From the NCBI RefSeq assembly GCF_019059575.1, contig NW_024882197.1:62001-126000 (forward strand): a stretch of DNA of 64,000 bases, in the 5' to 3' direction. The translations under genes and the position numbers were made by a program. Positions 12,620-24,913 of the stretch are shown piece by piece. The number at the start of each line of letters is the position of its first letter. Within the stretch, counting starts at the first letter, position 1. The notes under the pieces were generated by a model. It saw only the letters and a list, made by a program, of their open reading frames with translations, searched no databases and was not told the DNA's origin. This stretch comes from Amphibalanus amphitrite (taxonomy: Eukaryota; Arthropoda; Thecostraca; Balanomorpha; Balanidae).

Positions 12620-14309
12620 TTAACCCATTTATGCCCAGGAATATTGACCATCATGAAAATCGATGAAATCAAGATATGTTACGCTTCTACCAGGGCCTTG
12701 CATGGAATCGAAAATAATTTTTGCCGGCAGCAAAAGTTTTTCGAGAAAAACGTAAAAAACGTGCGTTGCGAAATCGCAACGAAGGGCACACCGGGCGCCA
12801 TCAGCGTTGCGAAAACGCAACGACGGGCACATCAGACGGACATAAAGTGCACTAAACCGCCGTATATGCTAGTTTGTTTTAACATATATTTCACCAACTT
12901 TTGAAAAATACTGCTTGAGAATGCGGAACCCACATCCCTCATGCTTTATTACCCGCCTAAGAGCCTCAATGAGGGAGCATAACTTAATGGTTCGCGAACG
13001 GGGAGATGGCAACAAACGGTCATTATCAACAACAATTGTCCATTTAAAGTACCTAGTGGTCGGCACGTACCCTGGGCGGTGCTTTCTTTTTGGAAGTTAG
13101 ACAGAGCCATTAGCCCATTACCCTCTCATATGAGAACCCCAAACTGAAAACAATTTAACCGAGGATTGGGAGTCAACCAGTGCCTCGCCTAAGCGCCTAT
13201 CCGCAATACCATTGTTAACCACCCTCCTAGGAGTAAAGACAAATTCAAATGCGGGGTAGTCGTGCACACTCTTATAAAAAAATGAACCTATCCGGCTTTC
13301 ACAAATTACCTGCGTAAGGCGTAGAGCGTCATAACAACTCGGCTTTAAGTGTCTCCCAGGACCCATTTTATCACTTTTACACCTAATCCAAAATTTTCAT
13401 TGTCCCACTCTCAGCGACCTTCACACTTGTGGCCTCTTTCTCGAGACAATGCCAGGGCAGACTGGTGATTCGACGCAGTTCACACTTTCCAAGTATTTCG
13501 TCAATCCGTTCTTTCCATCTTCAGGATAGTAGAATCCTTCTCCATGCCTCAACCTTTGTTTCGAGCTGGACGGGCAACTAGATACATCGCATTCGAGCAG
13601 CTCCCATAGGAGCACAGATCTGTAGCCGGATACAGAAAGTGCTTGGGAAGGGGGGTCTGGTTCATGGGTGGCCTGGATGGATGGGCTCAGACTCGACGAT
13701 TCACCATGCCCGCTCAGACCAATGTTTTCCCTAATTCCAATAATGCTTCTAGCTCTAAAATGGTCTGATTAGACAAAAGGCCTACCCTCAGTAAACAAAC
13801 AAGCAATGCTTCACATCAACCACCTTATCAATCCGTGCAAACCATGAATTCTAAAAATAAACTATTATTTTCCAGACGCCCTCATCACTCCTGCCGAAGG
13901 GGTCTGTTGCCCCCTAGGGGGCATATCCCACATTTGCCGCTTCTGGGAGTTATCTTTTCTGACGTAAGGGCTAGCGGATTGCATCCAGAGAATGACAATG
14001 CCTATCTGTCGTCTGATACCTGACTACGTCCCCATTATTTAGTACTAAGTAGATCCAATTTTCAAAGTACCTCGCTATCTCTCAGCTCCGTTAGCATCGC
14101 CGACCGTTTGATGCAGGTCCTTTTCCTACCATGCGATTTTCAGATGCTCGAAAACCCATTGCTCGAATAGCCCAATAATCTGCGAGAAAGAGAAATGAGT
14201 GTTTGATAACTGTTTAAGTGAGTTAATGTGAAACGTGTCGCAACATTCACGTGCAAATGCACCTTGCACTTTACATACCTACACGTCCCTCACGACTACA
14301 AAACGAGAA

Positions 14310-14374
<65 letters not shown>

Positions 14375-14962
14375 GAGAGAGAGAGAGAGGAGAAGGAGAG
14401 AGAGTTGGGGGAGCGTGGAAGAGAGGGAGGAAGATTGGAGAGAGAAGGAAAGAACCCACAACGTATCTCAAGTGAAGTCTATTTGATGTTCCTATACTTC
14501 CGCTGCCCTGCCAATTTGCCCCTTGTTGCGTTTTCGCAACACCCCTGTCTTTCCGATGTGCCCAACGTTGCGTTACCGCAACACGACTGTAGTCATATTT
14601 GAAAATAGTCACAAACCCTATTTGCAGCATAATTTGTTAATAAAATGTATATTCTAGCTATTGTAAGGACTCTGCAGAATATGTTCACACATTATTCATT
14701 ACGATATAATCAATCACTTAATCTACTTATTTTGGTTTTCGTGACGTCATCACTGACGGGACCTTCGACTTCCCTCTGGGAGCTCTGGACGGTAAGTTAC
14801 CGGCCGCACAGACTTGTAACTGCGTAGCATTATGCGCGGATCCATGCTAAACGCGCTGAAACTTGTCTCATCGGTGAGACGCCATTATACACTTCCCAAG
14901 ATTTGATCACGTCGACGCTTGCTTGTGTTGCGAAAACGCAACGAAGGGCGTAAATGGGTTAA
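12620..14962. mobile_element. 2.3-kb non-autonomous TTAA element with GTTGCG palindromes
   Basis: The left end is TTAA (12620) CCCATTTATGCCC and the right end is GGGCGTAAATGGG TTAA (14959-14962). The 13-bp termini match at 12 positions and have the CCC start of piggyBac. Palindromes of form GTTGCGNNNNCGCAAC recur near both ends: about 12765-12781 and 12812-12827 on the left, about 14526-14541, 14567-14582 and 14926-14943 on the right. These are likely transposase-binding subterminal repeats (inference). Short minus-strand ORFs at 12869-13615 show no recognisable transposase. An AG microsatellite lies inside. Confidence 0.7.
14305..14403. repeat. (AG)n microsatellite
   Basis: About 100 bp of AG dinucleotide with a few GG interruptions, inside the 2.3-kb TTAA element. 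Confidence 0.95.
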
Positions 14963-15765
14963 AAACTAGGCCCTTGAGAGCGATTGTCGTAGGTCAGGAC
15001 TGTGCATTCAAATCGGCAAAACATCACGTCACGCTGACGTCATTTCCAGCCAACGAGTGGTAGCTACAAAGTTCTTCTTCCTTTGACACAAGGTGTTAAA
15101 TTGATGGAGCCGAAGGTGCTTTAACTTTTGTGCAGCTACGTTCAGCGATTTGGAAGGCATCACAGAAAACGAGGAACGGGGCTCTGTAGGGAGGGACCCT
15201 CCCAGTAGTGCGCGGGTTAACTTTCGTCCTGCATGGTGGACGAAGGATGCTCTTATTGCTCTTGACCACACTCCCCGGTTTTCTAACGCCTGTAAGGAAA
15301 CGTCGTTGACAATGCAGGGACCTTGACTTCGAATAGCAAACAGACCTCATTCAATATTACCAACCCAAGGAATGGAAGCCCGGGGTCCGGTGCTGCCCTC
15401 TCCGCACCAACGCCAGCACGGGCCTAGTGTCTTCGCTGGCCACCAGGCAGCAGTGCTAGCAAGGAGATGACCCCTCCCCCCTCACTTCACGGTATTTGCA
15501 GGACCTTCATGTGGAGGCCTGCGGAAGTTGTTACGTAATATTTGGGCGGGGCCAAGGCGGGGCAAGTCCGTAAAAATGAAGGTAAGTAGCTATAAAGGTA
15601 AAATATGTGTAACTGGATAATCCGTTATGGTGGAAGATAAAAAATTCAGCGGGTAGACGTAGGTAAGTGTGCTGGGGGGAGGTTTGTTTGTTAATTTATA
15701 AGAAAATGAGAACTGTGTAAAAAAAAAAACTGATTAACATTGTGTATATTATTAGAGAAAAATTA
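14963..15765. other. gene-free stretch between two MITEs
   Basis: It contains a partial element-like end near 15183-15222 (GGGAGGGACCCTCCC then GCGCGGGTTAA), suggesting another truncated TTAA element whose left end I cannot place. No host gene is seen. Confidence 0.4.
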
Positions 15766-16081
15766 TTAACCCGCACCCTGCTGGGGGGGGGGTTGAACAC
15801 CCCCTTGTGGTTTTTCGCAGATATATCAAAAAAGGCGACGCTTATCATACATAAATTCTACACGTGTTGTGAAAATTTCAGACCAATGTCATTCAAGGTC
15901 AGGTCACCAGGTCACTTGAAGTGACCTCGCCTCATAAAAAGTTGCAATGTCTGCCATAGCTACACCGAATGACCGATCGCTTTGAAACTTTCAGCGATTG
16001 CTAAGGGTAACAGTATCTATAAAATGTTTATCTCGGAATTTTTATATCGGTGACCTAAGGTCAGGTCAATTTTGCGACCTC

Positions 16082-18772
16082 GTATTCGTATTCGTATTCG
16101 TATTCGTTTATTAGGGCTTTTCCAACAGAGTGGCTATTACGGCCCAGTCAGTACATGTAAATATCACATTGCTAAAAAAAAACTATGCTAAAAAACACAT
16201 AGGTACACACATATATCGGCACAAACATGCAAAGAATAAAAGAGTATAAGTCAATCAATGCTGCACTTTAAAATGCTCCATCAGCTGTCGCCTTGAGGCG
16301 GTCGCCGCCACCTCCCGCGGCAAGCCGTTCCAAGCTGCGGCAGCTCGGTAGGGAAACTGCCGCCTGGCCACCGCCAGGCGAACTCGGGGCAACTCAATCA
16401 CCGCCGGGCCCGCGGCGACGGCGCGCGTTGCCCTCTCGGAGACGGAAGCGCGTGAGGGAAACATAGCTCGCAACGACTCGGGGGCAGCGGCGGCGAACAG
16501 AGCACGGTGCCCATTGAACGCATCACGACGCGCGATCATCTCCCGCACGCTGGGCCAGCCGAGCGCGGCGAGAGCAGGGGTCACGTGGTCATATTTGCGG
16601 AGGCCGGAGACCAACCGTGCCGCAAAATGCACCACCTTCTGCAGTCGATCCAGGCAGGTTTTGGATGCACCACCCCAGACTGATGAACAGTACTGGAGGT
16701 GGGGAAGGACGTGGGCTTGGACAAGGATTTTGAGGATGTCAGGAGAGAGGTGGTGACGAATTTTGAAGAGTGACACGAGGATTGCATTGGTTCGCCGAAT
16801 GATGGAGGATATGTGTGGCTCCCAGCTCAGGGTTTGGTCAAGGAGAACACCCAGCACTTTGATATTTTTCGCTGGCCGAATATCTACGTCGTTTACTGTG
16901 AGGACGAAGTCCTTCACTTTATCAACAGAATTTTGCGTCCCAAGAAGAGTGAAACATGTTTTTTCTCCATTCATTTTCAAACTGTTCAAGCTAAACCAGT
17001 TATGAAGGTGTTGGATGTTCTCCTCAGCCCGGGACTTCAGCACTTGGATGTCATCGGGCTTGGAGGGTGCTGAGTCCAGGATTTGGGTGTCATCCGCGTA
17101 GGATATGAGGCGGCCATGGGGGAGGAAAGAGGTTAGGTCGTTGACGAAGGTGAGGAAGAGGATGGGGCCCACTATGGACCCCTGGGGGACGCCGTGGGAG
17201 AGTGGGAGTGCCGTCGAGGAGCGGACAAGTTGGGAACGGCCAGAGAGGTAGCTGCTGAACCAGCGGGATGAGATGCCATACCACTCGAGCTTGTTCAGAA
17301 GCAACGAGTGATCGACACTGTCGAATGCCTTGCTCAGGTCTACTGACGTCACCGCCGCAACGTGGCCGCCATCGACCCTGCGAGCCGCCCATTCGACAAT
17401 GTCGAGTATGGCATCTTCAGTGGAGTGGGATGGGCGATAGGCATACTGGGATGGGGAGAGGATGTGGTTAGTGATGAGGTAGGAGGTGAGCTGAGAGCAC
17501 ACAACCTTTTCAAGGATTTTAGAGAGAGCTGGAAGGATAGAAATAGGACGATAGTTGCCAGGTTGGTTAGGGTCTCCAGATTTGTGAATGGGTGTCACAT
17601 GGGCAACTTTCCATGCGTCAGGAAAGGTATGGGTGGAGATGGATGTGTTGATTAGATGAAGGATGAGTGGACCGACTGCAGGGAGACAGCTCCTGATCGC
17701 AGTGATCGGGATGCCATCGACCCCGACGGCCCCCGACGCACTCAGCCGACCCACAGTCAAAATCAGGTCAGGCAGCGTTACACATTCAGGGGCGAAGGCA
17801 CTCGCACACACGCGGGGAGGACGAGGGCCAGCAGCAGGGGGGACGGCCCCCTGCGCGGCCAGCATGGCCTCTGCAGCCACACGCGCGCCGACACCGGCAA
17901 AATGCTGATTAAGCCGCTCAGCGCTCAGTGCGTCATGTCCATGATCTGGTGGCCGAGCGCCTCCGGAGCCTCTCGCAGACAAGTCAGCGCCATACTGCTT
18001 AAGGCGGCTCCAGAAGCGCCTCCCCGCGTCACTGTGCAACGACTCCGTTAGGTAAGACCTGCGCGCTCGTGATAGTAAAAGCTTCGCTCGGTTTCGAAGC
18101 CGCTTGTAGACCTCACGGTCAGCTACCGAACGTGTGACAGCCCATGCTCGCCGCGCCTCATCCCGCTCCGCCATGGCCTCCCTGACCGAATCGTCTCGCA
18201 GCCAGGGGCAGGCGGGACGCCGCATGGTTCTGTTTACAACAGGACAGTAGACATCTGCTATCGAGTTCCAGATACTCATAAAAACTGTCAGCTTTTCATT
18301 CACATCGGTGGCGGTGTAAAAGGGTCTCCAGTCGGCGCACATAATATCGGCACAGAAAGCCTGCCAGTCAACATCACGCCACGCGCGCACACTGATGGTA
18401 ACGGGAGGGCGCCGCAGTCGAGGAGCTGTAGGTTTGATAATGATGGGAAGATGATCAGCGATAATGTCGGGGAGGACGGAGACCTGCACGTCTGGGGAGG
18501 AGACATTGGTGATGGCCAAATCAAGAAGCGATGGTACTGGGTGCGGGTGTGTGGGTTCAGTTACAAGTTGAAACAGATTCAAATCACGCAAAAGCATGTT
18601 AAAATTGACAGCGTCAGCGGTATCCTCGGCTAAAAGGTTTACGTTAAAATCACCAAGAACATACAAAGGTTTCCCCACTGCCAGCGCCATCTCGAACTGT
18701 GCGCGCACAGCATCGCGCAGTCGGGCTGTCAGCGCTCCCGGCGGCCGGTAGATGGTGCCGACAATCACCGTT
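16082..18772 (-). mobile_element. 5'-truncated LINE (Jockey/CR1/L2-like)
   Basis: Inserted in minus orientation into the MITE between two copies of GACCTC (16076-16081 and 18773-18778); the uninterrupted relative at 52.35 kb has a single GACCTCCCC there. The 3' end (low coordinates) is a GAATAC-type microsatellite tail at 16082-16109. The 5' end is cut inside the endonuclease domain, the usual result of incomplete reverse transcription. The 3' UTR is about 170 bp. Clade assignment is from RT motifs and the microsatellite tail only. Confidence 0.85.
16255..18772 (-). CDS. LINE ORF2 remnant: endonuclease (partial) and reverse transcriptase
   Basis: A frame open for about 840 codons. The N-terminal part is the C-terminal half of an APE endonuclease: VGTIYRPPG, LGDFNVNLL (about residue 44), SLLDLAITN and ADHLPI. 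Reverse transcriptase motifs follow in order: VTPIHKSGDPNQPGNYRPIS, QYAYRPSHSTEDA, SVDLSKAFDSVDH, HGVPQGSIVGP and the catalytic YADDTQ (about residue 562). The C-terminal thumb region ends with RRQFPYRAAAAWNGLP. The frame has no internal stop, so the insertion is fairly recent. The first ATG (18783) and the codons for Gly-Arg-Ser lie in the flanking MITE, so the true ORF start is missing and this start is accidental. It copies its own RNA in cis in intact relatives; this copy lacks part of the endonuclease and is probably dead. Confidence 0.85.
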
Positions 18773-19708
18773 GACCTCCCCATTATAAGTCAACGGGAGA
18801 ATATTAAAATGCGCCTCTTTTGGACGAAACACATTATAAACACTCCCAAACACTGAATTACAAGTGTTTTAGACACACTGAACATGAAAATGGTGTCCGT
18901 GACCCCTATTTATGCCCCTGAGGTCATCTCAGGTCACGAATGGTGTCTAACAGTTTTTCGCAAATAACTTTTGATAGAGGCATGCTAGAGCGGTGAAAAC
19001 GCCTTAGATGTGTTCAGCTCGACGATACGGATCGACTGATATGCAACATGACCCTTTCCGGTCAGGTCATGACCTTGACCTGAGGTCAAATTTTCAAGTT
19101 GACCTTCTAAGGTCCAGTTATAGTTCATTCGATGCGTCTTGACGAGAGGAACACGATGCCGGTAAAAGTAAGCTCGTACAAGGCTTGGGTCAAAAGTTAT
19201 TGCAGAAAAACTGTTTCCGAAAAAATCGGCTATTTTTGCAGTTTTTGTCCCCTGCAGGCAAAACCGTTGACGTTAGTCAAATCTGAGAGAAATAATCAGA
19301 AAGAACACTAATATGGCTATCAAATGCGCTTTTCCGCGGTGCTGTAGCTGTATTGGTTCCCGAGTTATGCGTTGGCTTCCTGGAAATTGTCGACATTCGA
19401 CCTGGAAATCGGCGAAATTTTGCCTTCAATGACCTCTGGTGACCTGACCTTTGACCTGACCAAAAAAGTGACCGAAGTGATTTCGTCATTATTTTTGGCG
19501 CTCTTTCGAACGCCGCCTTCCGCGTATCGCTACGTGGCCCAGGAGCCGAGCTAGAAGGGGGGTGTTCAAACACCCCCTCCCAGCAGGGCGTGGAAATCCA
19601 CGACCCCCAGCCGGGCGCGGGTTAAACCATTATTAGGCCTCTAATCCATGCTTCAAACATTGCGTATGTCGAAATGGTTAGCAGCCCATACCTAGGTAGA
19701 TACCCAGT

Positions 19709-20103
19709 AAACATGCCGACGTCGGCCCGACGTCGGGCCGAGGCTCGGCCCGACGTCGGCCCAACGTCGGTTCAACCTCAGCCCGACATCGGCTGGACGT
19801 CGGATATGCCCACATGTTCCGACGTCCAGCCGAAGTCCAGCCGACGTCGAGCCGACGTCGGGCCGAGATCGTCTGCCGAGGTTGACGAGATCGTTTGTCG
19901 TTGGACCGACGGGGCCGACGTCGGCATGTTTATTGGGACAACGCGCCAAAAATATCAACCGGCGGCGGGATTCAAGCCCCCAGTCGCCCACGTCGGCATG
20001 TTTACTGGGACAACACGCCAAAAGCATCAGCCGGCGATGAGATTCAAACCCCGTGTCATTTGAACGCCAGGTTAGTGCGCTAACCACTACACCACGCAGC
20101 CAG
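19709..20103 (-). mobile_element. tRNA-headed SINE joined to ACGTCGGC satellite
   Basis: Read on the minus strand, 20103 to about 20040 is tRNA-like: GGCTGCGTGGTGTAGTGG (box A), then GTTAGCGC, and a box-B-like GGGGTTTGAATC. Downstream come two copies of a unit with GTTGTCCCAGTAAACATGCC, then an array of ACGTCGGC/GCCGACGT repeats (19725-19925) ending at CCCAGTAAACATGCC (19709). The tRNA head gives polymerase III promoter boxes in SINEs. The cloverleaf is not complete, so this is not a tRNA gene. The ends are approximate. Confidence 0.6.
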
Positions 20104-20117
20104 CTAACGATCAGTTT

Positions 20118-20575
20118 GTTTTGTTGGGTTATGCCCTTTCGGTCTGACAAGACCATTTCAGAGCCGGAAGGATCATAGGATGGAGACATTGGTTTTCTTG
20201 GCGAGCACCCTGGGTCCAGTTCATATAGAGTCTCTGGTCCCATTGCTGTTACGTGACACTTATTGGGAAGGGCGACCCCACAATGGATTCATATAGCCAC
20301 TCTTACACACCTGCACCAACGTTTCCCAAAGTGTCCCTTGGCACTTTGGCAAAGTGACACTTGCCGACTGGCCTTTCTATATGAACTGGGCCCGGCCCTG
20401 GTGAGTTGCCGGGGCTGAGCCTGACCAAAGGATAGGCCGAGCAGCCCCCAAGCACTCACCGCACCCGGCTACGGGCGAGCTCGGCTTACGGGCAATTCCA
20501 AATGGGATAAAGTTTCCCGTCCAGTCCGGATCAGGGGGTTGCGGCGTGGAGGAAGATTTGAGTTTCCTGAGGATA
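20118..20575 (-). mobile_element. short retroposon copy interrupted by a MITE
   Basis: Collinear with the copy at 54577-54896 (shared blocks GGGTTATGCCCTTTCGGTC, CCATTTCAGAGCCGG, GCCGGGGCTGAGCC, GATAAAGTT and AGTTTCCTGAGGATA). An A-rich tail (AACAAAACAAA on the minus strand) lies at the low-coordinate end. Relative to the other copy, about 190 bp are inserted at 20211-20393. Confidence 0.65.
20211..20393. mobile_element. MITE with CCAGTTCATATAGA termini
   Basis: The left end GGGTCCAGTTCATATAGA and the right end TCTATATGAACTGGGCCC form an 18-bp terminal inverted repeat with one mismatch, about 180 bp apart. It interrupts the retroposon. The target duplication is not resolved (CCCTG on both sides is a candidate), so the superfamily is unknown. 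Confidence 0.6.
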
Positions 20576-20644
20576 TTTTGAATACAGAAGTTCTTTATGA
20601 AACATGAAACATGTATTTTATATTATTTTAACGGTCAAAACAGC

Positions 20645-20888
20645 GGTCGATGTCGGTCCGACGTCGCACCGACGTCGGCCCGACGTCGGCTGGACCTCAG
20701 ATTTTGATCTCGGTCCGACGTCGGCCCGACGTCGGCTGGACCTCGGCTGGACGTCGGAACATGCGGGCATATCCGACATCCAGCCGACGTCGTGCCGAGG
20801 TTGGACCGACGTCGGGCCGACGTCGGCATGCCGATGTCGAGTTGCCGACGTCACCCCGACGTCTGCCGACGTCGGCATGTTTACTGGG
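20645..20888. repeat. second ACGTCGGC satellite block
   Basis: The same GCCGACGTCGGC repeat vocabulary as at 19725-19925, in opposite orientation, ending with GGCATGTTTACTGGG at 20874-20888. Together the two blocks face each other across the retroposon and form long potential inverted repeats. No left terminus is recognised. Confidence 0.65.
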
Positions 20889-20889
20889 T

Positions 20890-23440
20890 ATAGGTAGGAA
20901 CTAGGAAGATAGAGTGGACAGAGGGAAAGCACTTAGCACTATGATGATTTGCATACTCATATAGACGCTGGTATAAAACGTAGATACGTAAACGTATTGA
21001 TTCTACCTATTTATTGATTTCGTCACGAACAATCCACACTTATCCGCGAACGCGTATTCCAGCAAATAACAAAGGCGACCCCTGCATTGCCAGACAAAAA
21101 AGTCTGCGCACCTCCAGCCACGCGCCTTCTGTGACGACCTTAGGTGCACACTGTGCATTGCACATGCAGCGCATCTGCATACTTAAACTGGAATATCGAG
21201 ATTTGCCTGAGAAACTGTCTCTAAGCTCCATTAGTCAGCGAATGCTCCTAAATTTGTCCTCCTGTGACTCAGTAGATCACCCCAGAACAAACCACAGGTC
21301 TTGGGCTCAGGGCTTCTCAAAATAACAATGGGAAGAAGTTACAGAAATAGGTGTACTGTGCGACAAGAATGTAGTTTTTTTAATGTCAGCGATTACGGAT
21401 TAGCCACCGGTACCTTGTTTTGGATTGCTTTTCTTCTGGGCATAATGCAGTGCCAGTGCACGATAGCGTCAAAAGAAGGTGTTTTGATTCGGACCGATTG
21501 ACATGTCAGGAAGAGATGAAAACATAAATTTTGCGCTAAGGCAAAGGTGGTTTTTGTTGGCGTTATTTGCATAATGGCGGCTTAGCTATAAACGTTCCTC
21601 TGGATGCAAGGATCAAGTTGTGTTGTTTTCGGAACCATGGCGACTGGTTTTGGGCTATTTTCTCGCGATTTGGTCCGCATTAGCCGTTTTCGCGACGGGT
21701 CAATGCACCGAAATTGACCAAATCTGCACCTAAACTCTTTTACAGCAAATATCTGTATTTTTTTAATTTCTTTCAGTGTTTTAATTGATGATATCTCTGA
21801 TAATATGACAAAGGAGGCATATAAGCAATCATTGCAACCCTAGCTGATAGCTTCTAAGAGATAGGTACACTGAACCTAATTCGACCAACTCTGCACCTAA
21901 TCTGCACCAAATGTTCACCAAATGCGTACCAGATGGCCGTCGTGAAAACGGCTATTGTGAAGCCTCAGTCAGGCCTCAGCGATGTTTTCCTGTGTTATCG
22001 TTTTTTGCACGTCTCCGTTCTTTTCCCGCATGGCGTAATTGCGTTTCATATCATCATACTGCGTTTATTTTACGTTTCCAGAGATTGTTGACGGGCTTCA
22101 TTTCCAGACCCTAAAACTCAACTAGCGTAACAAACTCATCATAAAGTCACCACTACAGGTGCATAAGTGCAAGCTTCGTCCTGGAAAAGGTAGATATACC
22201 TATTTGTATCTAAGTGAAACCAAATATTGTAATAATCATCGTTATTTAGTATCAAATGGTTATTTATTAGGAATATAATTCTGTATTACTTCATCTTATA
22301 CAATATGGCGCGAGACCTTATGTATGTTTGAACGCGTCATTAGGTATATGTAGGTACTAGGTAGCATGTATCAGTAATGCAATTTGATCGACACAGCGGA
22401 AGTCAATGTCAGTGATGTTCCCTAAAGTCAAAATGAATTATGAGCCCTTCTCCATTCCAATCAAGTCGTTTCCAGTTTTCAAGAAATAACTAGGTACTTC
22501 TATTCTTATCGGTAATCAGGTTAAACTGGAACCTGCTTATAATCTACCACAATCATTCGGCCATCAGAGTGGTGACTCTCCTATGTCATGCATTTGTCAT
22601 CACTCTTAAATCACAAGGCCAGCTGTTGGAGCAGCAGGCCAGCTCCATGGAAGTCGGTTGCATCGGCCTTGAATTGGCATTATCGACGAGATGAATGATT
22701 GAAAACCCTTCAAGCATTTATGAATTATATTCTGACATAAAAACAAATCCTTAGATTTGTGCTAAAGCTGTCAGTTGATGCCCGAATATATATTGTTTCT
22801 TGAAAATGCATTATTTTCTGAACGTTAGCAAATTGCCACACCATACCAGTCAGTGTTTTGTAGAATAATTATTACCTAAACATACCTTATCACCGTAAAT
22901 GTTACAGCCAATTAGGAGACAGTGTTTCGGATGATGTCCACTAACGGTAAATGTGAATTTGGTCGCTAATATTTGTTTACTTCTTTCGATGCATCATTCA
23001 CTTTAGTCGATGGCATGTAGAATGGTATGTGGAGTGTAGTACGCATTGATGCTGATTGAAAGTATAGGACTTGACTGACGGCCTTGTTGGCTGGCATTAT
23101 TTGTAAGGGAGACTTTGGACTGCGTGCCCTGTTGCCTGTTTCTCATTCCTTCATGACTCGATGACTTTTTAAGACATTGATTTTACCATAAGATTGACAG
23201 GCTTAAATGTATGTATAAAATACCTAAAATACAGGTAAATGCATTTTAAAAGACATCCATTGAGTTATCGTCTGTATTACACTTGTTCAAATAACTGATA
23301 CGTTTATGCATCTCCACCACTCAACATAATTGAGCATTTCTGAAAACATACGGTCTAGGTTTGGACATACTTCTAATTTTCAACAGGCCCCGTGTTTCAA
23401 AATCGCTGTCCCCTGATGGTAAAGTGCAGCACGTTTGCCC
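20890..23440. other. 2.5-kb gene-free stretch
   Basis: AT-rich sequence without a supported ORF, RNA gene or terminal repeats. It includes the region 3' of gene C; no clear polyadenylation signal was found near 23443. Confidence 0.4.
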
Positions 23441-23443
23441 CGC

Positions 23444-24913
23444 TCAATATCTGTGGTATCCGCCGTACCCCTTTGCGTGTCCGCCGCCGCCGCCGCCGCA
23501 GTATCCGCCGCCGCGTTTCTGCGTGACCACGCGCTCCTGGTTCTGCACCTGGTCCACAATCCGCGTGTTGTACACCTCACGCTGCACGGGCACCGTCACG
23601 ATCTGGGTGTTGTAGGTGTCGGCGCCACGCACCGTGCTGGCCACCTGCACCACCTCTGTGCGGTACACCACGCGCGGCTGCGACGGCACGCGCACCGTGC
23701 TGTACACTTGTTTCACCTCGGTGCGCACCACCCGCTGCGTGTCGGTGACGTAGTCGGTGACGAAGCGCGTGTTGACCACGTTCTGGACGATGGTGCTGCG
23801 GACAGGCACCAGCTGAGTGGTGACCGAGGTGCGTGTCACAGTGTTGGCGACGTTCTTGGTGTTGGTGACGTACTGCGGCACCACGCGCGTCCGGTAGACG
23901 ATCGAAGTGACGGGTACCACGTTGACACTGGTCACGGTGACGTAGGTGTCCGGCTGGCGGACCGGCTGAGACACCACCTCCGTCTGTGAACAGGAGGCAA
24001 TAGCCATTAGTGATAACAATCAACGGGACTTGGAAAGCCTACAGTGAGATGTTCTCTTTGACTACGATTGAGGACAAAGCTGCTTTGCCAGCTTTACGCT
24101 CTAGATAATTTAATGCTTCACCTTTTTGCCTCACAATATTCATGGTTTCACACAGATCTCTTCAAATAAACTTACCCTGTATTGGATACTGGTCTTGACG
24201 ATGGTCTCCGCTGGAACCTGGTAGTAGCTGGTGATCTCGCGGGTGTTGTAGACCGTGCGCAGCTGGGTCTGGGCAGGTCCGGGCACCGGCACCACTTGGG
24301 TGCTAACCTGCAGCCGCGGCACCTGCACCACCGTCGGCACCTGAACCTGCGTGTTGACGACGCTGACGCTGGTGCGCACATCCTGGCGCGTCACGTACTG
24401 GGTCTGCGTGTTGTACTCGGTGCCGAGCTCGGTGCGGTACACGGTCTGGGTCACCTCGTTGACCTGGTCCGGAAGGCGCACCGTGGAGACCACCTGCTGG
24501 GTGTCAACGTTGGTCTCCGTCCGGGTCAGGTACTCCACACGCGTGCCGATGTCGGTGCTCACCACCGTGCTGGTGACGAACGAGGGCACCAGCGTGGTCT
24601 GAGTCACCACCTGGGTGTTGACCTGCGGCACCTGGACGGTGCGGACGATCTGCTGGATGGAGGTGCTCACCCGCGGCACCGTGACCACACGGTCCTGCGG
24701 ACAGTTGGCGTTGCCGCCGCTGACGAACGTGTTTCCCACGTTGCGGTCATTGCTTCCGCCGCAGCCGGCACCGGTGGCGGGGTTGCAGCCGCCGTCGTTG
24801 CTGCTGAAGAGGTTCAGCAGCCCGCTGGAACTGGAGCCCCGGTTGTTGTTGTAGTACTGCGGCGTGGCCACAGACACAGCCAACAAGGCAGCAGACAGGA
24901 AGATGGCCCGCAT
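23444..24913 (-). CDS. gene C: secreted Val/Thr-rich protein, mirror partner of B (425 aa, two exons)
   Basis: Exon 1 is 24913-24176 (246 codons), the intron is 24175-23984 (donor TACAGG|GTAAGT, acceptor CTGTTCACAG), and exon 2 is 23983-23444 (179 codons plus stop); phase 0, the same position as in gene B. The ATG is one base after the acceptor CCTTTTCAG. Residues 1-16 are a signal peptide (MRAIFLSAALLAVSVA). A Tyr/Asn/Ser-rich stretch, a single GGCNPATGAGC unit (B has ten), CPQDRVV, the Val/Thr/Arg-rich core, and a tail GGGYCGGGGG...GYGGYHRY follow. From TQYVTRQDVRTS through the end of exon 1, and through exon 2, it is almost identical to B; before that it is much more diverged. Secreted structural role inferred; family not recognised. 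It is transcribed towards B. Confidence 0.85.

Larger units (their letters stand above)
15766..19625. mobile_element. piggyBac-like MITE interrupted by a LINE
   Basis: TTAA at 15766-15769 is followed by CCCGCACCCTGCTGGGG, and the right end is CAGCCGGGCGCGGG then TTAA at 19622-19625. With the LINE at 16082-18772 removed, the element is about 1.16 kb and collinear with the uninterrupted copy at 52001-53154. Both ends have the same hairpin core (TTGAACA left, TGTTCAAACA right). The right end carries the extra spacer of about 27 bp typical of this group. AGGTCA hexamers are frequent. Confidence 0.85.

Noticed and set aside
12869-13615. Possible piggyBac transposase remnants in the 2.3-kb TTAA element
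   Set aside because: Short minus-strand ORFs show none of the expected conserved Asp-containing blocks or C-terminal Cys-rich finger.
20040-20103. Possible tRNA gene on the minus strand
   Set aside because: Box A and a box-B-like motif are present but no complete cloverleaf forms, and the sequence continues into repeats. It is a SINE head.
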